From HGM13006 sp900757695 (GTDB taxonomy: Bacteria > Bacillota > Clostridia > Oscillospirales > Oscillospiraceae), in the NCBI GenBank assembly GCA_959607825.1, contig CAUHNW010000005.1:99512-163511 (forward strand): a stretch of 64,000 nucleotides of DNA. The letters are read 5' to 3'. How positions within the stretch are numbered: the first letter of the stretch is position 1; every line of letters begins with the position of its first letter. The notes under the pieces were generated by a model, which saw only the letters and a program-made list of their open reading frames with translations, was not told the DNA's origin and did not search any database. Of the stretch, positions 16,974 through 25,437 are shown piece by piece. A program made the translations under genes and the position numbers.

Positions 16974-17485
16974 GTCTTCCGCCGCTCCAGCTCCGCCACG
17001 ATCTGATCTACCATGTTCTCAATATCATTGCGATTGGGATCCGCCTCAATGGTGATCTCTGCCCAGCTCTCATAAATGGGAACACGCTGGGCATAGAGGG
17101 TATCCAGACTCTCTCCCGGCCCAAAGGCAATGCCTCTGGTTTTGATATTACTGAGCCGGTTTCGGAGTTCCTCCAGACCGACCTTTAAGTAGATCACAGT
17201 ACCGATCTCTTTCATATGACCCATGGCCTCCGGCTCCAGCGGAACGGATCCACCGGTGGCCACCACGGTATGATGGGGGTTGAGGCCGCAGATCACCCGG
17301 TTTTCGATCTCCAGAAAGGCATCTTTACCCTGATGATCCAGAATATCCTGCAACGTTGTCCCGGTCTCTTTGCAGATTTCAAGATCCCCATCCACAAAAT
17401 CCATTGCCAGCGTCTTTGCCAGAATCACGCCGATGGTGCTTTTTCCGGCGCCGGGCATTCCGATCAAAATCAGATTATCCTTCAC
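16967..17485 (-). CDS. Shikimate kinase family P-loop kinase
   Basis: The Walker A motif GMPGAGKST lies at residues 9-17; DGDLEI matches the shikimate-binding Asp region, ATGGSVP matches the ATGGG substrate loop with one Gly replaced by Ser, and RVPIYESWAEITI matches the RxPLYEExADI region. The lid segment TRGIAFGPGESL differs from the usual RPLL form. It is therefore either a divergent shikimate kinase (chorismate pathway) or a relative with another small hydroxyl substrate. No other aromatic pathway genes are nearby. 172 residues, usual size. Overlaps rlmH. Confidence 0.75.
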   Translation of the reverse strand: MKDNLILIGMPGAGKSTIGVILAKTLAMDFVDGDLEICKETGTTLQDILDHQGKDAFLEIENRVICGLNPHHTVVATGGSVPLEPEAMGHMKEIGTVIYLKVGLEELRNRLSNIKTRGIAFGPGESLDTLYAQRVPIYESWAEITIEADPNRNDIENMVDQIVAELERRKTC

Positions 17486-17486
17486 G

Positions 17487-18119
17487 TTAATCCTCCAAGT
17501 AATAGATAATATACCACATGCCCTGTTCTCCGTTTTTGTTGCTTACCAGCGTCATCGTGGTATCCTTCTGATCTGCCAGCACTGTCTCCGTATCGTCATA
17601 GGCAATGCCAACATAACCTGCGGCATCATAATAGAGATAGTAGTATACTACATGATCCTCTACCGCAATATTCCACAGCCGCAGATCATCAATGGCCGTC
17701 CCCGCTGAGTTTTCCACCCCATAGAGCGCATCCTGGGTATTCATCAGCTGGATCAGGGAACGCTGAAGCTCCTGATCCTCTGCAAACAGCACAGAAATAT
17801 CCTGATAGCTTCCATCATACCACGCCAGCATATGATCCCCATTTTTACTGCCATAAAGCCGCAGTCCATTCATATTGCGCAGCTCCTGCGCCGTATCCAT
17901 ATAGGAATCCAGCTGATTTGGGTCTGTAAACACGGTTTTTGCTGCTGTCATATAGTCTGTGTAGGTGGTAGTGTTAATGATGGAATCGTCTGTTCCAAAC
18001 AATGCTCCCAGGGCATTGCCCAGAAACATACCGATCAGAAACGCCACGATTACAGAAAACACCGCCACCGCCATGGTTTTGGGAAAGGGATTTTCTTCTT
18101 TTGGAAATTTAATATCCAT
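17487..18119 (-). CDS. Hypothetical single-pass membrane protein
   Basis: The 210-residue protein has a short cytoplasmic N-terminus with several charged residues, one hydrophobic helix (about residues 17-41, VAVFSVIVAFLIGMFLGNALGAL) and an extracytoplasmic acidic, Tyr- and Asp-rich domain. The helix has Gly-x3-Gly-type spacing that could promote dimerisation. I recognise no family. It sits one base after the kinase gene and 3 bases from mscL in the same orientation, suggesting co-transcription. Confidence 0.75.
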   Translation of the reverse strand: MDIKFPKEENPFPKTMAVAVFSVIVAFLIGMFLGNALGALFGTDDSIINTTTYTDYMTAAKTVFTDPNQLDSYMDTAQELRNMNGLRLYGSKNGDHMLAWYDGSYQDISVLFAEDQELQRSLIQLMNTQDALYGVENSAGTAIDDLRLWNIAVEDHVVYYYLYYDAAGYVGIAYDDTETVLADQKDTTMTLVSNKNGEQGMWYIIYYLED

Positions 18120-18122
18120 GAA

Positions 18123-18494
18123 TTACTTTTCCTTCAGCATGTCGCGGATCTCTGTCAGCAGTTCTTCTGCTGTAGGGCCCGCAGGTTCCTCCGGTTCTTC
18201 TTTCTTCGGTGCAACTCGGTTTACGATCTTAACGATCCAGAATACCACAAATGCCGTGATCAGGAAGGTGACGATGGCGTTGATCACCGCACCAATTCCA
18301 AAGGGTCCAACGGTAATTCCAGAAAAATCCGTTTTTCCCATAATTAATGCAATAATTGGTGTCAGAAGATTTTCCACTACAGAGGTGACAATGGCCGTGA
18401 AGGCAGAACCAATTACAACGCCTACTGCCATATCCAAAACATTTCCGCGCATAATAAAAGTTTTGAACTCAGCGACCCATCCAGACTTTTTCAT
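18123..18494 (-). CDS. mscL: Large-conductance mechanosensitive channel
   Basis: Homopentameric channel that opens under membrane tension to release solutes after osmotic downshock. The 123 residues show the N-terminal amphipathic helix FKTFIMRGNVLDMAVGVVIG, the pore-lining first helix, the second helix AIVTFLITAFVVFWIVKIVN, and a charged C-terminal bundle AEELLTEIRDMLKEK. Standard length. GGAGGATATTCC precedes the ATG. Lies between serS and a small membrane protein gene. Confidence 0.96.
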   Translation of the reverse strand: MKKSGWVAEFKTFIMRGNVLDMAVGVVIGSAFTAIVTSVVENLLTPIIALIMGKTDFSGITVGPFGIGAVINAIVTFLITAFVVFWIVKIVNRVAPKKEEPEEPAGPTAEELLTEIRDMLKEK

Positions 18495-18509
18495 GGAATA
18501 TCCTCCTTT

Positions 18510-19817
18510 TTACTTCTTCTTTGGAACCAGCTTTTCCTTGCCGCCCATATAGGGACGCAGCACCTCCGGGATCAGGACGGAACCATCCTCCTGCAGGTTG
18601 TTCTCCAAAAATGCAATCAGCATTCTGGGAGGTGCAACGCAGGTGTTGTTCAGCGTGTGCGCCAGCTGCATCTTGCCGTTCTCATCCTTGTAACGGATCT
18701 TCAGGCGGCGAGCCTGTGCATCCCCCAGGTTAGAGCAGGAGCAGACCTCAAAATATTTCTGCTGGCGGGGGCTCCAAGCCTCAATATCGCAGGACTTTAC
18801 CTTTAGATCAGCCAGATCACCGGAGCAGCACTCCAGCTGACGTACCGGAATATCCATGGAGCGGAACAGCTCAACAGACAGCTTCCAGAGCTTTTCATAC
18901 CAGTCCTTGCTCTCTTCCGGCTTGCAGACCACGATCATTTCCTGCTTTTCGAACTGATGGATCCGGTAAACACCGCGCTCCTCAATGCCATGGGAGCCCT
19001 TTTCCTTCCGGAAGCAGGGGGAATAGGAGGTCAGGGTCAGCGGCAGCTGCTCAGCGGGAAGGATCTGGTCAATAAAGCGGCCGATCATGGAATGCTCAGA
19101 GGTGCCGATCAGATAGAGATCCTCACCTTCGATCTTATACATCATGGCATCCATATCGGTCTGGCTCATAACGCCCTCTACCACGTTGCCGTGAATCATG
19201 AAAGGCGGGATCACATAGGTAAAGCCCTTGTCAATCATAAAATCACGGGCATAGGCCAGAACTGCCTCATGAAGACGTGCAATATCTCCCAGCAGATAAT
19301 AGAACCCGCTGCCGGAAACGCGGCCTGCGGAATCCAGATCGATTCCGTCAAAGCTCTCCATAATATCCGTGTGATAGGGAACCGGATAGTCCGGCACTTT
19401 GGGCTCACCAAAGCGCTGTACCTCAACATTATAGCTGTCATCCGGGCCAAGCGGCACGGAGGGATCGATGATATTGGGGATCACCAGCATGATCTTATGG
19501 ATCTCCGCAGCCAGCTCATCTTCCTTTTTCTCCAGCTCAGCCAGCCGGTCAGCGTCAGCCTTGACCTGTGCCTTGACCTTTTCGGCCTCTTCCAGCTTAC
19601 TGGGATCCTTCTTGGCCATGCCCATGAGCTTACCGATCTGCTTAGACAGCGTGTTGCGTGCAGTACGAAGCTCCTGTGCCTCAGAAATGGCTGCACGATT
19701 CTCAGCGTCCAGTGCAATTACCTGATCCACCAGCGGGAGCTTCTCATCCTGAAACTTCTTTTTAATATTTTCTTTTACAATGTCCGGATTTTCCCGGATA
19801 AACTTAATGTCAAGCAT
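18510..19817 (-). CDS. serS: Seryl-tRNA synthetase
   Basis: Class II aminoacyl-tRNA synthetase. The N-terminal helical hairpin that grips the tRNA-Ser long arm spans about residues 30-105; class II motif 2 is FRKEKGSHGIEERGVYRIHQ and motif 3 lies near NNTCVAPPRMLIAFLENN. The 435 residues are full length. GGTGGAAAAAC precedes the ATG. It is 18 bases downstream of parB, so probably part of the same leftward operon. Confidence 0.97.
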   Translation of the reverse strand: MLDIKFIRENPDIVKENIKKKFQDEKLPLVDQVIALDAENRAAISEAQELRTARNTLSKQIGKLMGMAKKDPSKLEEAEKVKAQVKADADRLAELEKKEDELAAEIHKIMLVIPNIIDPSVPLGPDDSYNVEVQRFGEPKVPDYPVPYHTDIMESFDGIDLDSAGRVSGSGFYYLLGDIARLHEAVLAYARDFMIDKGFTYVIPPFMIHGNVVEGVMSQTDMDAMMYKIEGEDLYLIGTSEHSMIGRFIDQILPAEQLPLTLTSYSPCFRKEKGSHGIEERGVYRIHQFEKQEMIVVCKPEESKDWYEKLWKLSVELFRSMDIPVRQLECCSGDLADLKVKSCDIEAWSPRQQKYFEVCSCSNLGDAQARRLKIRYKDENGKMQLAHTLNNTCVAPPRMLIAFLENNLQEDGSVLIPEVLRPYMGGKEKLVPKKK

Positions 19818-19835
19818 GTTTTTCCACCTCGTAAT

Positions 19836-20708
19836 TTATTTGCGGCCCAGAGCCTCCAGCGCATCCATCAGCTGCTGAAGATCCTCCTGTCCGTAGTATT
19901 CCAACTGAAAAATACCCTTTTTCTTACCGGGCTGAATGTGTACGCCCCGCCCCAATCGTTTGCTGAGGCTCTTTTCACACTCTTTATAATAGTCTACCCT
20001 TAAAATGCTCTCAGGCTCCGGCTCTGTCTGCGGTTTCAGCATTCGTTTGATCAGTGCCTCCGTCTGGCGGACTGACAGCTGCTGCTCCATAATTTTTTGA
20101 GCCGCTTCCTTTTGCAATTCTTCTGAGGGCAGGGGAATCAGCGCTCTGGCATGGCCGGCAGACAGGCTGCCATCCTCAACCAGTAATACAATGGCTTTTG
20201 GGAGCTTCAGCAGACGCAGCGCATTTGCCACCGCAGGTCTTGATTTTCCAACACTTTTTGCCGCTTCCTCCTGACTCATGCCAAAGCTCGTTATCAGGGC
20301 CTCATAGCCCCGTGCTTCTTCCATGGGATTCAGATCTTCTCGCTGCAAATTTTCAATCAGCGTTAGTTCCGCTGCGGTCTGGTCATCCGCCTCGATGATA
20401 TTTACAGGCACCTCTTTCAGCCCAGCCAATCTGGATGCACGCCACCTGCGTTCGCCAGCAATGATCTGATAGTAGCCGTTTTCCATTTGGCGCACCGCAA
20501 TTGGCTGAATCAGTCCATGCTCTGAAATGGAAGCCGCCAGTTCTCCCAGAGCTTCTTCATCAAAGTCTCTTCTAGGCTGCGCACGATTGGGTTCCAGCTT
20601 TTGAATGGGAAGTACCTGGATCTGCTTCTGTGGCTCTACCGGTGTGACCGGATCTGCAAACAGTGCCCCAAGGCCTTTTCCCAGTCCCTTCTGGCTTGAT
20701 TTTGCCAT
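19836..20708 (-). CDS. parB: Chromosome-partitioning protein ParB/Spo0J
   Basis: CTP-dependent DNA clamp that loads at parS and spreads to organise the origin region. The N-terminus KGLGKGLGALF is the usual ParA-contact segment; AGERRWRASRLAGL (about residues 83-97) is the CTP-binding ParB box; MSQEEAAKSVGKSRPAVANALRLLKLP is the helix-turn-helix that reads parS; the last 40 residues form the dimerisation domain. 290 residues. A parS site lies 39 bases upstream of its start. Confidence 0.96.
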   Translation of the reverse strand: MAKSSQKGLGKGLGALFADPVTPVEPQKQIQVLPIQKLEPNRAQPRRDFDEEALGELAASISEHGLIQPIAVRQMENGYYQIIAGERRWRASRLAGLKEVPVNIIEADDQTAAELTLIENLQREDLNPMEEARGYEALITSFGMSQEEAAKSVGKSRPAVANALRLLKLPKAIVLLVEDGSLSAGHARALIPLPSEELQKEAAQKIMEQQLSVRQTEALIKRMLKPQTEPEPESILRVDYYKECEKSLSKRLGRGVHIQPGKKKGIFQLEYYGQEDLQQLMDALEALGRK

Positions 20709-20746
20709 AGAACCGCTCCTTTATGGTGATGTCCGCCGACTTTTGA

Positions 20747-20762
20747 TGTTTCACGTGAAACA
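20747..20762. promoter_or_regulatory. parS site 1
   Basis: Perfect 16-base palindrome TGTTTCACGTGAAACA, identical to the Bacillota parS consensus, between parB and parA. Confidence 0.95.
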
Positions 20763-20773
20763 TCTCCATCAGC

Positions 20774-21526
20774 TTATACTGATTTTTGGATGATTTCCTT
20801 TGCCAGATTCATATAGCTCTCAGCGCCACGGCTATACTTATCATAGGATGTAATGGGCATGCCATGGCTTGGCGCCTCACTGAGCCGGACATTTCGAGGA
20901 ATGACCGTTGCAAACACCTTTCCGGGGAAATGCCTCCGTACCTCCTGTGCTACCTGCATACTGAGGTTGGTACGACCATCATACATGGTAAGCGCTAATC
21001 CAAAGATGCCGATATCAGGCTGATAGGTGCGTTTTACTGCTCGAAGTGTCCCCATCAAGTCACTGAGCCCCTCCAGCGCATAATATTCGCATTGTACCGG
21101 AACGATGACCTGATCCGCTGCCGTAAGTGCATTTAATGTCAGCAACTCCAGTGACGGCGGACAATCAATGAAAATATAGTCATATTCCTTTTTCAGTGGC
21201 TCCAGCTTATCCTTCAGACGAAATTCACGGCGTTCCAGACTGACCAATTCAATGCCGGCACCAGCCAGTGCTGCACCTGAAGGAATCAGGTCACCATACT
21301 CCGTATGAATGACAGCATCCTTCGCCGGAACATCATTAATAATGACATCGTAGACAGAACTGGCCACATCGTTCTTTTCGACTCCAAGGCCGGATGTAGC
21401 ATTGGCCTGCGGGTCAAAGTCACATAGCAGCACCCGTTTTCCCAGCGCCGTCATTGCTGCCGTCAGGCTTACAGCAGTGGTGGTTTTTCCCACACCGCCT
21501 TTCTGGTTAACCAGCGACAAGATCAT
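20774..21526 (-). CDS. parA: Chromosome-partitioning ATPase ParA/Soj
   Basis: Deviant Walker-type ATPase that forms DNA-bound dimers and drives origin segregation with ParB; it also modulates DnaA in Bacillus. MILSLVNQKGGVGKTTTAV contains the deviant Walker A motif with its signature Lys. CDFDPQANAT and FIDCPPSLELL are the other ATPase motifs. The frame is open to 21634, but GGAGAAGGAGG precedes the ATG at 21526, giving 250 residues. Intervals of 65 bases to parB (holding parS 1). Confidence 0.96.
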   Translation of the reverse strand: MILSLVNQKGGVGKTTTAVSLTAAMTALGKRVLLCDFDPQANATSGLGVEKNDVASSVYDVIINDVPAKDAVIHTEYGDLIPSGAALAGAGIELVSLERREFRLKDKLEPLKKEYDYIFIDCPPSLELLTLNALTAADQVIVPVQCEYYALEGLSDLMGTLRAVKRTYQPDIGIFGLALTMYDGRTNLSMQVAQEVRRHFPGKVFATVIPRNVRLSEAPSHGMPITSYDKYSRGAESYMNLAKEIIQKSV

Positions 21527-21584
21527 TTTTCCGGCCTCCTTCTCCTGACACACAGCTTTACTGTGCTGTTTTTTAGGCTTTTTT

Positions 21585-21613
21585 ATTATAACAACTACTG
21601 TATCACAATGCAA
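21585..21613 (-). promoter_or_regulatory. Promoter of the parA operon
   Basis: Minus strand: TTGCAT (21613-21608), 17-base spacer, TATAAT (21590-21585). It lies between parA and parS site 2. Confidence 0.6.
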
Positions 21614-21636
21614 GGGATTTGTCCCCCTGCTCAAAA

Positions 21637-21652
21637 AGTTTCACGTGAAACA
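21637..21652. promoter_or_regulatory. parS site 2
   Basis: AGTTTCACGTGAAACA, matching the 16-base consensus at 15 positions, upstream of the parA promoter and between divergent parA and LysR genes. Confidence 0.9.
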
Positions 21653-21705
21653 TTTCGGGCAGGTTTTCACAGCTCCGCATTTCAGCCTCACAGCGGCTCT
21701 CTGCC

Positions 21706-21734
21706 TTGACCGGACTACATTCTTTTGATAAAAT
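21706..21734 (+). promoter_or_regulatory. Promoter of the LysR gene
   Basis: TTGACC (21706-21711), 17-base spacer, TAAAAT (21729-21734). Confidence 0.6.
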
Positions 21735-21756
21735 AATAGGAAAGGAGCGATGCAGC

Positions 21757-22722
21757 ATGGAACTTTCTCTACTCTATTACTTCAAAACCGTTGCAGAGCA
21801 GGAGAATATCACAAAAGCAGCCGAATTGCTGTATATCTCACAGCCGGCCCTCAGCAAAGCCATCGCAAAGCTGGAAAAAAGTCTGGATGTTACACTGTTT
21901 GAACGCAGGAAGGGACGAATCAGTTTATCAGCCATGGGGCGGGTCTACTACGAATATGTGTCCTCGGCATTTCAGGTATTGGAAAGCGGCGAAAAAAAGC
22001 TGGAAGAAATGAAGCAAACCTCTGCAGAAACCGTTTCCATTGCTTCTCCCGTGGCCGGAGTATTGCAGGAGCTGATCTACAATTTTTTGCTCTCTGGCGA
22101 TTTAATTCAAATCAATCAGTATTTCTATGAGGAGCACATTCTGGAAAGCGAGCTGCTTTCCGGAAAACTGGATTTTGCCGTAACCCCGGTTACAATTGAA
22201 AACAGTGAAATTGAACAGATCAAGCTCATGGAGGAAGAAGTATTCATTGTACTCAGTCAAGATCATCCGCTGGCAAAAAAGCAATATATCAAGCTGGCTG
22301 ATCTCAAGAATAACTACTTTCTGGTAGATGAAGCAAGCTTTGACCAGAAAATCGTGTGTGTTCTTTGCGGAATTGCCGGCTTTGAGCCTAAAATTCTGCT
22401 GCACAGCAATGAAGGTGATCTGATCGATGATGCACTGCGGAGCAATTTAGGGGTTGCACTGGTTCCCGCTAACCTGATCTACCGAAAAAATATGAATCGA
22501 CTGGCCATTCTCCGTTCCACTGATGTGGAACTGGTGCGACTTCTGTCCATTGCAAAGCGGAGAGACCGTATTTTCCCCGCCAACACCGCCCGGCTCTATC
22601 ATTATACCATTCATTACTTTGAGCAATTAGGGAGAGAACTCAGCGAATACTTTGACGGTCTTTTCCCGGAGATTCCTATGGAGGATCGAAAGCGGCTTGG
22701 AATCAACAATCTGAAAGAGTAA
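21757..22722 (+). CDS. LysR-family transcriptional regulator
   Basis: The N-terminal helix-turn-helix (about residues 1-62) reads LLYYFKTVAEQENITKAAELL followed by ISQPALSKAIAKLEK, typical of LysR proteins; the rest is the two-lobed ligand-binding domain. The ATG at 21757 follows AAAGGAGCGATGCAGC and starts the conserved region; the frame opens further left at 21706. 321 residues. The next gene (VOC protein, same strand, 56 bases downstream) may be its target, but LysR targets are more often divergent, and here the divergent gene is parA. Ligand unknown. Confidence 0.9.
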   Translation: MELSLLYYFKTVAEQENITKAAELLYISQPALSKAIAKLEKSLDVTLFERRKGRISLSAMGRVYYEYVSSAFQVLESGEKKLEEMKQTSAETVSIASPVAGVLQELIYNFLLSGDLIQINQYFYEEHILESELLSGKLDFAVTPVTIENSEIEQIKLMEEEVFIVLSQDHPLAKKQYIKLADLKNNYFLVDEASFDQKIVCVLCGIAGFEPKILLHSNEGDLIDDALRSNLGVALVPANLIYRKNMNRLAILRSTDVELVRLLSIAKRRDRIFPANTARLYHYTIHYFEQLGRELSEYFDGLFPEIPMEDRKRLGINNLKE

Positions 22723-22778
22723 TTGATTTATCTATATAAATAGATAGAAATCTAAAACCATAGAATTGAGGCATAATT

Positions 22779-23174
22779 ATGGATTCATTGATTTGCGGCA
22801 TTCATCACGCCGCGTTAAAATGCGGAAGTATAGAAAAATTTGAGGAAACCCTTTCTTTCTATCAGAATGTACTGGGCCTCAAGCTGGTTCGGAGTTGGGG
22901 TGAGGGGCTGAATGCAGGCGCCATGCTTTCTACAGGAGACAGTCTCTTGGAGATCTTTGCAGGCGGAGACCTTCTTCCACAGGGAACCATCCATCATTTT
23001 GCTCTGCGCACCACCAACACCGATGCCTGTGTCACCGCCGTGCGGCAGGCGGGTTATCCCATTACGGTTGAACCGAAAGAAATTGTAATCGCCTCTGAGC
23101 CGCCATTTCCCGCACGAATTGCGTTTTGTCAGGGTCCCCTTGGCGAAGTGATTGAGTTTTTTCAGGAGCGTTGA
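22779..23174 (+). CDS. VOC (glyoxalase/bleomycin resistance) superfamily protein
   Basis: One vicinal-oxygen-chelate domain of 131 residues made from two babbab modules: IHHAALKCGSIEKFEETLSFYQNVLGLKLVRSWG begins the first (metal His in HHAAL) and IHHFALRTTNTDACVTAV the second; the end is GPLGEVIEFFQ with the metal Glu. Such proteins are lactoylglutathione lyases, epimerases, dioxygenases or drug-binding proteins; the reaction cannot be fixed. The start is the ATG at 22779 after GAATTGAGGC. Confidence 0.88.
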   Translation: MDSLICGIHHAALKCGSIEKFEETLSFYQNVLGLKLVRSWGEGLNAGAMLSTGDSLLEIFAGGDLLPQGTIHHFALRTTNTDACVTAVRQAGYPITVEPKEIVIASEPPFPARIAFCQGPLGEVIEFFQER

Positions 23175-23184
23175 AGCAAATACG

Positions 23185-23637
23185 ATGATAATTGCAACCA
23201 TGAATCATGAAACGGTGGAAGCCGTGGCGCAATTGGAATCCCAATGTTTCTCCACGCCATGGAGCCATGGGGATTTGATCCATGAATTGGACAATCCATG
23301 GGCCATCTGGCTTACTGCCACCGAAAACGACAAGCTGGCAGGATATCTGGGTATTCAATACGGGCCAGACGGCGCAGACATCATGTCCATCGCCACAGAA
23401 CCAGCCTTTCGGGGAAAGGGCGTTGCAAAACTGCTGCTGCAAGAAATGGAACAGCGGCTGATTGCGCTGTCCCTGCAATGGATCACATTGGAGGTGCGCC
23501 CTTCCAATGCCTCCGCACTGGCGCTTTATAAGAGTCTGGGTTTTCAACAGGTTGGCAGACGGCCCCGTTACTATCAAAAACCCACAGAGGACGCCCTGCT
23601 GCTGACAAAATATTTTAAGGAGGAACCCACATGCTGA
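23185..23637 (+). CDS. rimI: Ribosomal protein S18 alanine N-acetyltransferase
   Basis: GNAT acetyltransferase of 150 residues with the acetyl-CoA motif FRGKGVAKLLLQEM, preceded by DIMSIATEP and followed by LEVRPSNASALALYKSLGF, the RimI pattern. RimI acetylates the N-terminal Ala of ribosomal protein S18. It overlaps tsaD by 7 bases, the conserved rimI-tsaD arrangement of many Bacillota (often with tsaB and tsaE, not seen here). The frame reaches a TTG at 23152, inside the VOC gene; the ATG at 23185 begins the domain. Confidence 0.9.
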   Translation: MIIATMNHETVEAVAQLESQCFSTPWSHGDLIHELDNPWAIWLTATENDKLAGYLGIQYGPDGADIMSIATEPAFRGKGVAKLLLQEMEQRLIALSLQWITLEVRPSNASALALYKSLGFQQVGRRPRYYQKPTEDALLLTKYFKEEPTC

Positions 23638-24665
23638 TTTTGGGAATCGAGAGCTCTTGTGATGAAACAGCCCTTTCCGTGTCACGGGACGGACGTGAGA
23701 TACTGTCAAACTGCGTTTTGAGTCAGATCGATATGCACACCATCTATGGAGGTGTTGTGCCGGAAATTGCATCCAGAAAGCATATTGAAGCCATTACCGG
23801 TCTTGCAGATGAAGCAATCAAACAGGCTGGCATTACCAAGGCTGATTTGGATGCCATCGCCGTTACCTATGCACCGGGTCTCATCGGTGCGCTCCTGGTG
23901 GGTGTAAACTTTGCAAAAGCCGCCGCATTGGCACTGAATATTCCAATTATTCCGGTGCATCATATTCGTGGCCATATCGCTGCAAACTATATTGCATTTC
24001 CGGAATTGGAACCGCCCTTTGTATGCCTCAGTGTCTCCGGCGGAAATACGCTGATTCTGGATGTACGGGATTACACCGATACCCGAATCATGGGTTCCAG
24101 CCGGGATGACGCAGCAGGGGAGTGCTTTGACAAGGTTGCCCGTGTCCTCGGTATGCCCTATCCCGGTGGAAAAGCACTGGACGATAAAAGCAAAACAGGG
24201 GATCCCTCTGCCTACCATTTGCCCCGTTCCAAAGTGGATGGCGCTCCACTGGACATGAGCTTTTCCGGTCTGAAAACCGCCGCATTGAATATCATTCACA
24301 ATGCCCAGCAAAAGGGGGAGGAACTGAATATTCCCGATCTCTGTGCCAGCTTTGTCTCCGCAGTACAGGATACATTGGTTCCCAGAACCATGGAAGCACT
24401 GAAGATCACCGGCTATCAAAAGCTTGCCATTGCCGGGGGTGTTGCAGCCAATTCCCACATTCGCAGTGCCTTTGAACGGGAGTGCAAAGCCTGCGGCGCA
24501 TCCCTTTACATGCCGCCTTTAAGCCTTTGCGGCGATAACGGTGCCATGATTGCCTGCCAAGGCTACTATGAGTATTTGGCTGGGCACATTGTCGGTCAGG
24601 AGCTCAATGCCATTGCATCGCTCTCCGCAGAAAAAGGCAGCTACCATTTTGCGCCTGCGTTTTAA
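23631..24665 (+). CDS. tsaD: tRNA N6-adenosine threonylcarbamoyltransferase
   Basis: Catalytic subunit for the t6A37 modification of ANN-decoding tRNAs. ILGIESSCDETALSV is the N-terminal ASKHA motif, HIRGH (His111, His115) supplies the metal ligands, and SVSGGNT and GGVAANSHIR are further nucleotide contacts. The 344 residues are full length. GGAGGAACCCAC precedes the ATG. A perfect DnaA box begins one base after its stop codon. Confidence 0.97.
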   Translation: MLILGIESSCDETALSVSRDGREILSNCVLSQIDMHTIYGGVVPEIASRKHIEAITGLADEAIKQAGITKADLDAIAVTYAPGLIGALLVGVNFAKAAALALNIPIIPVHHIRGHIAANYIAFPELEPPFVCLSVSGGNTLILDVRDYTDTRIMGSSRDDAAGECFDKVARVLGMPYPGGKALDDKSKTGDPSAYHLPRSKVDGAPLDMSFSGLKTAALNIIHNAQQKGEELNIPDLCASFVSAVQDTLVPRTMEALKITGYQKLAIAGGVAANSHIRSAFERECKACGASLYMPPLSLCGDNGAMIACQGYYEYLAGHIVGQELNAIASLSAEKGSYHFAPAF

Positions 24666-24983
24666 TTATCCACATTATTCCATTTATTTAGTAGATTACA
24701 TGGAAAATCACGTTGTATGAAGGAAAATATTCTTGAAATTTGGTATTATTTTACTTGACAAGAAAAATTTCAGTTTTTTATGTCAACTAAACTTATCCCC
24801 ACACTGGTGTAAAACTATTGTGGATAATACTGTGGATAATCTGGAAAACCCCATAATAACCGGTGGAATTCATGGGGATAACTGTGGATAACTCTGTGGA
24901 AACTGTGGATAACTTTTGCACAACCCCTTTCTTGTATAATTTATGTAAACAAAATGCGATTCTACTTTAAAAAGTTTTCCACA
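24666..24983. other. Dense DnaA-box cluster
   Basis: Between tsaD and tRNA-Thr. Perfect TTATCCACA boxes: 24666-24674 (plus) and, on the minus strand, 24819-24827, 24831-24839, 24883-24891, 24904-24912. One-mismatch boxes: TTATCCCCA 24793-24801, TGGGGATAA 24873-24881, TTTTCCACA 24975-24983; TGTGGAAAC at 24895-24903 is weaker. An AT-rich stretch lies at 24721-24790. No gene is seen in 24666-25041. It could be an accessory origin part or a DnaA-titrating cluster. Confidence 0.8.
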
Positions 24984-25041
24984 GGCATTCTGCATTATTA
25001 GAATCTTTCACCTTCATTTCCAGCAAATTTATGATCCGGGG

Positions 25042-25070
25042 TTGACGTGAAACCCGATTCATGGTAGAAT
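25042..25070 (+). promoter_or_regulatory. Promoter of the tRNA-Thr gene
   Basis: TTGACG (25042-25047), 17-base spacer, TAGAAT (25065-25070), 14 bases before the tRNA. Confidence 0.75.
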
Positions 25071-25084
25071 AGTCAAGCTAAATT

Positions 25085-25159
25085 GCTGATGTGGCTCAAT
25101 GGCAGAGCATCTCACTCGTAATGAGAAGGTTGTGGGTTCGATTCCCACCATCAGCTCCA
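25085..25159 (+). tRNA. tRNA-Thr (anticodon CGT)
   Basis: All arms pair: acceptor GCTGATG/CATCAGC, D-stem GCTC/GAGC, anticodon stem TCTCA/TGAGA with loop CTCGTAA (anticodon CGT), T-stem GTGGG/CCCAC with loop TTCGATT. The C2-G71 pair and anticodon fit threonine. The CCA end is encoded (25157-25159). It has its own promoter and terminator. Confidence 0.95.
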
Positions 25160-25196
25160 TCCCCATGGAACCATGTTCCATGGGGATTTCTTTTTA
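25159..25196 (+). terminator. Terminator after tRNA-Thr
   Basis: ATCCCCATGGAA and TTCCATGGGGAT arms around a 5-base loop, followed by TTTCTTTTT. Confidence 0.9.
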
Positions 25197-25306
25197 TTTA
25201 ACATCCTCAGGCGGAATGAATCTGCCCTGTGACCGAAAGGAATGCCTGTGGTATGGGGACTCGGCTACGCCGCGATTCACGACGAACCCGCTGCTTCATT
25301 TTTATC

Positions 25307-25335
25307 TTGACATTTTAAAGTATCTTTGCTTAAAT
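25307..25335 (+). promoter_or_regulatory. Probable promoter of the small protein-MATE unit
   Basis: TTGACA (25307-25312), 17-base spacer, TTAAAT (25330-25335), about 100 bases before the small gene. Confidence 0.5.
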
Positions 25336-25437
25336 GTTAGTATTATTTTGAAACTCTTTTCTAAAAGCGAGGATTCCTGCTGAATAATTCATTGTTATAT
25401 TGTTAGGAAATATCATCATGAAAAGAGGGAGAAATTC

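Noticed and set aside
23152..23184. TTG start of the rimI frame inside the VOC gene
   Set aside because: It lies within the upstream coding region, and the ATG at 23185 starts the acetyltransferase domain.
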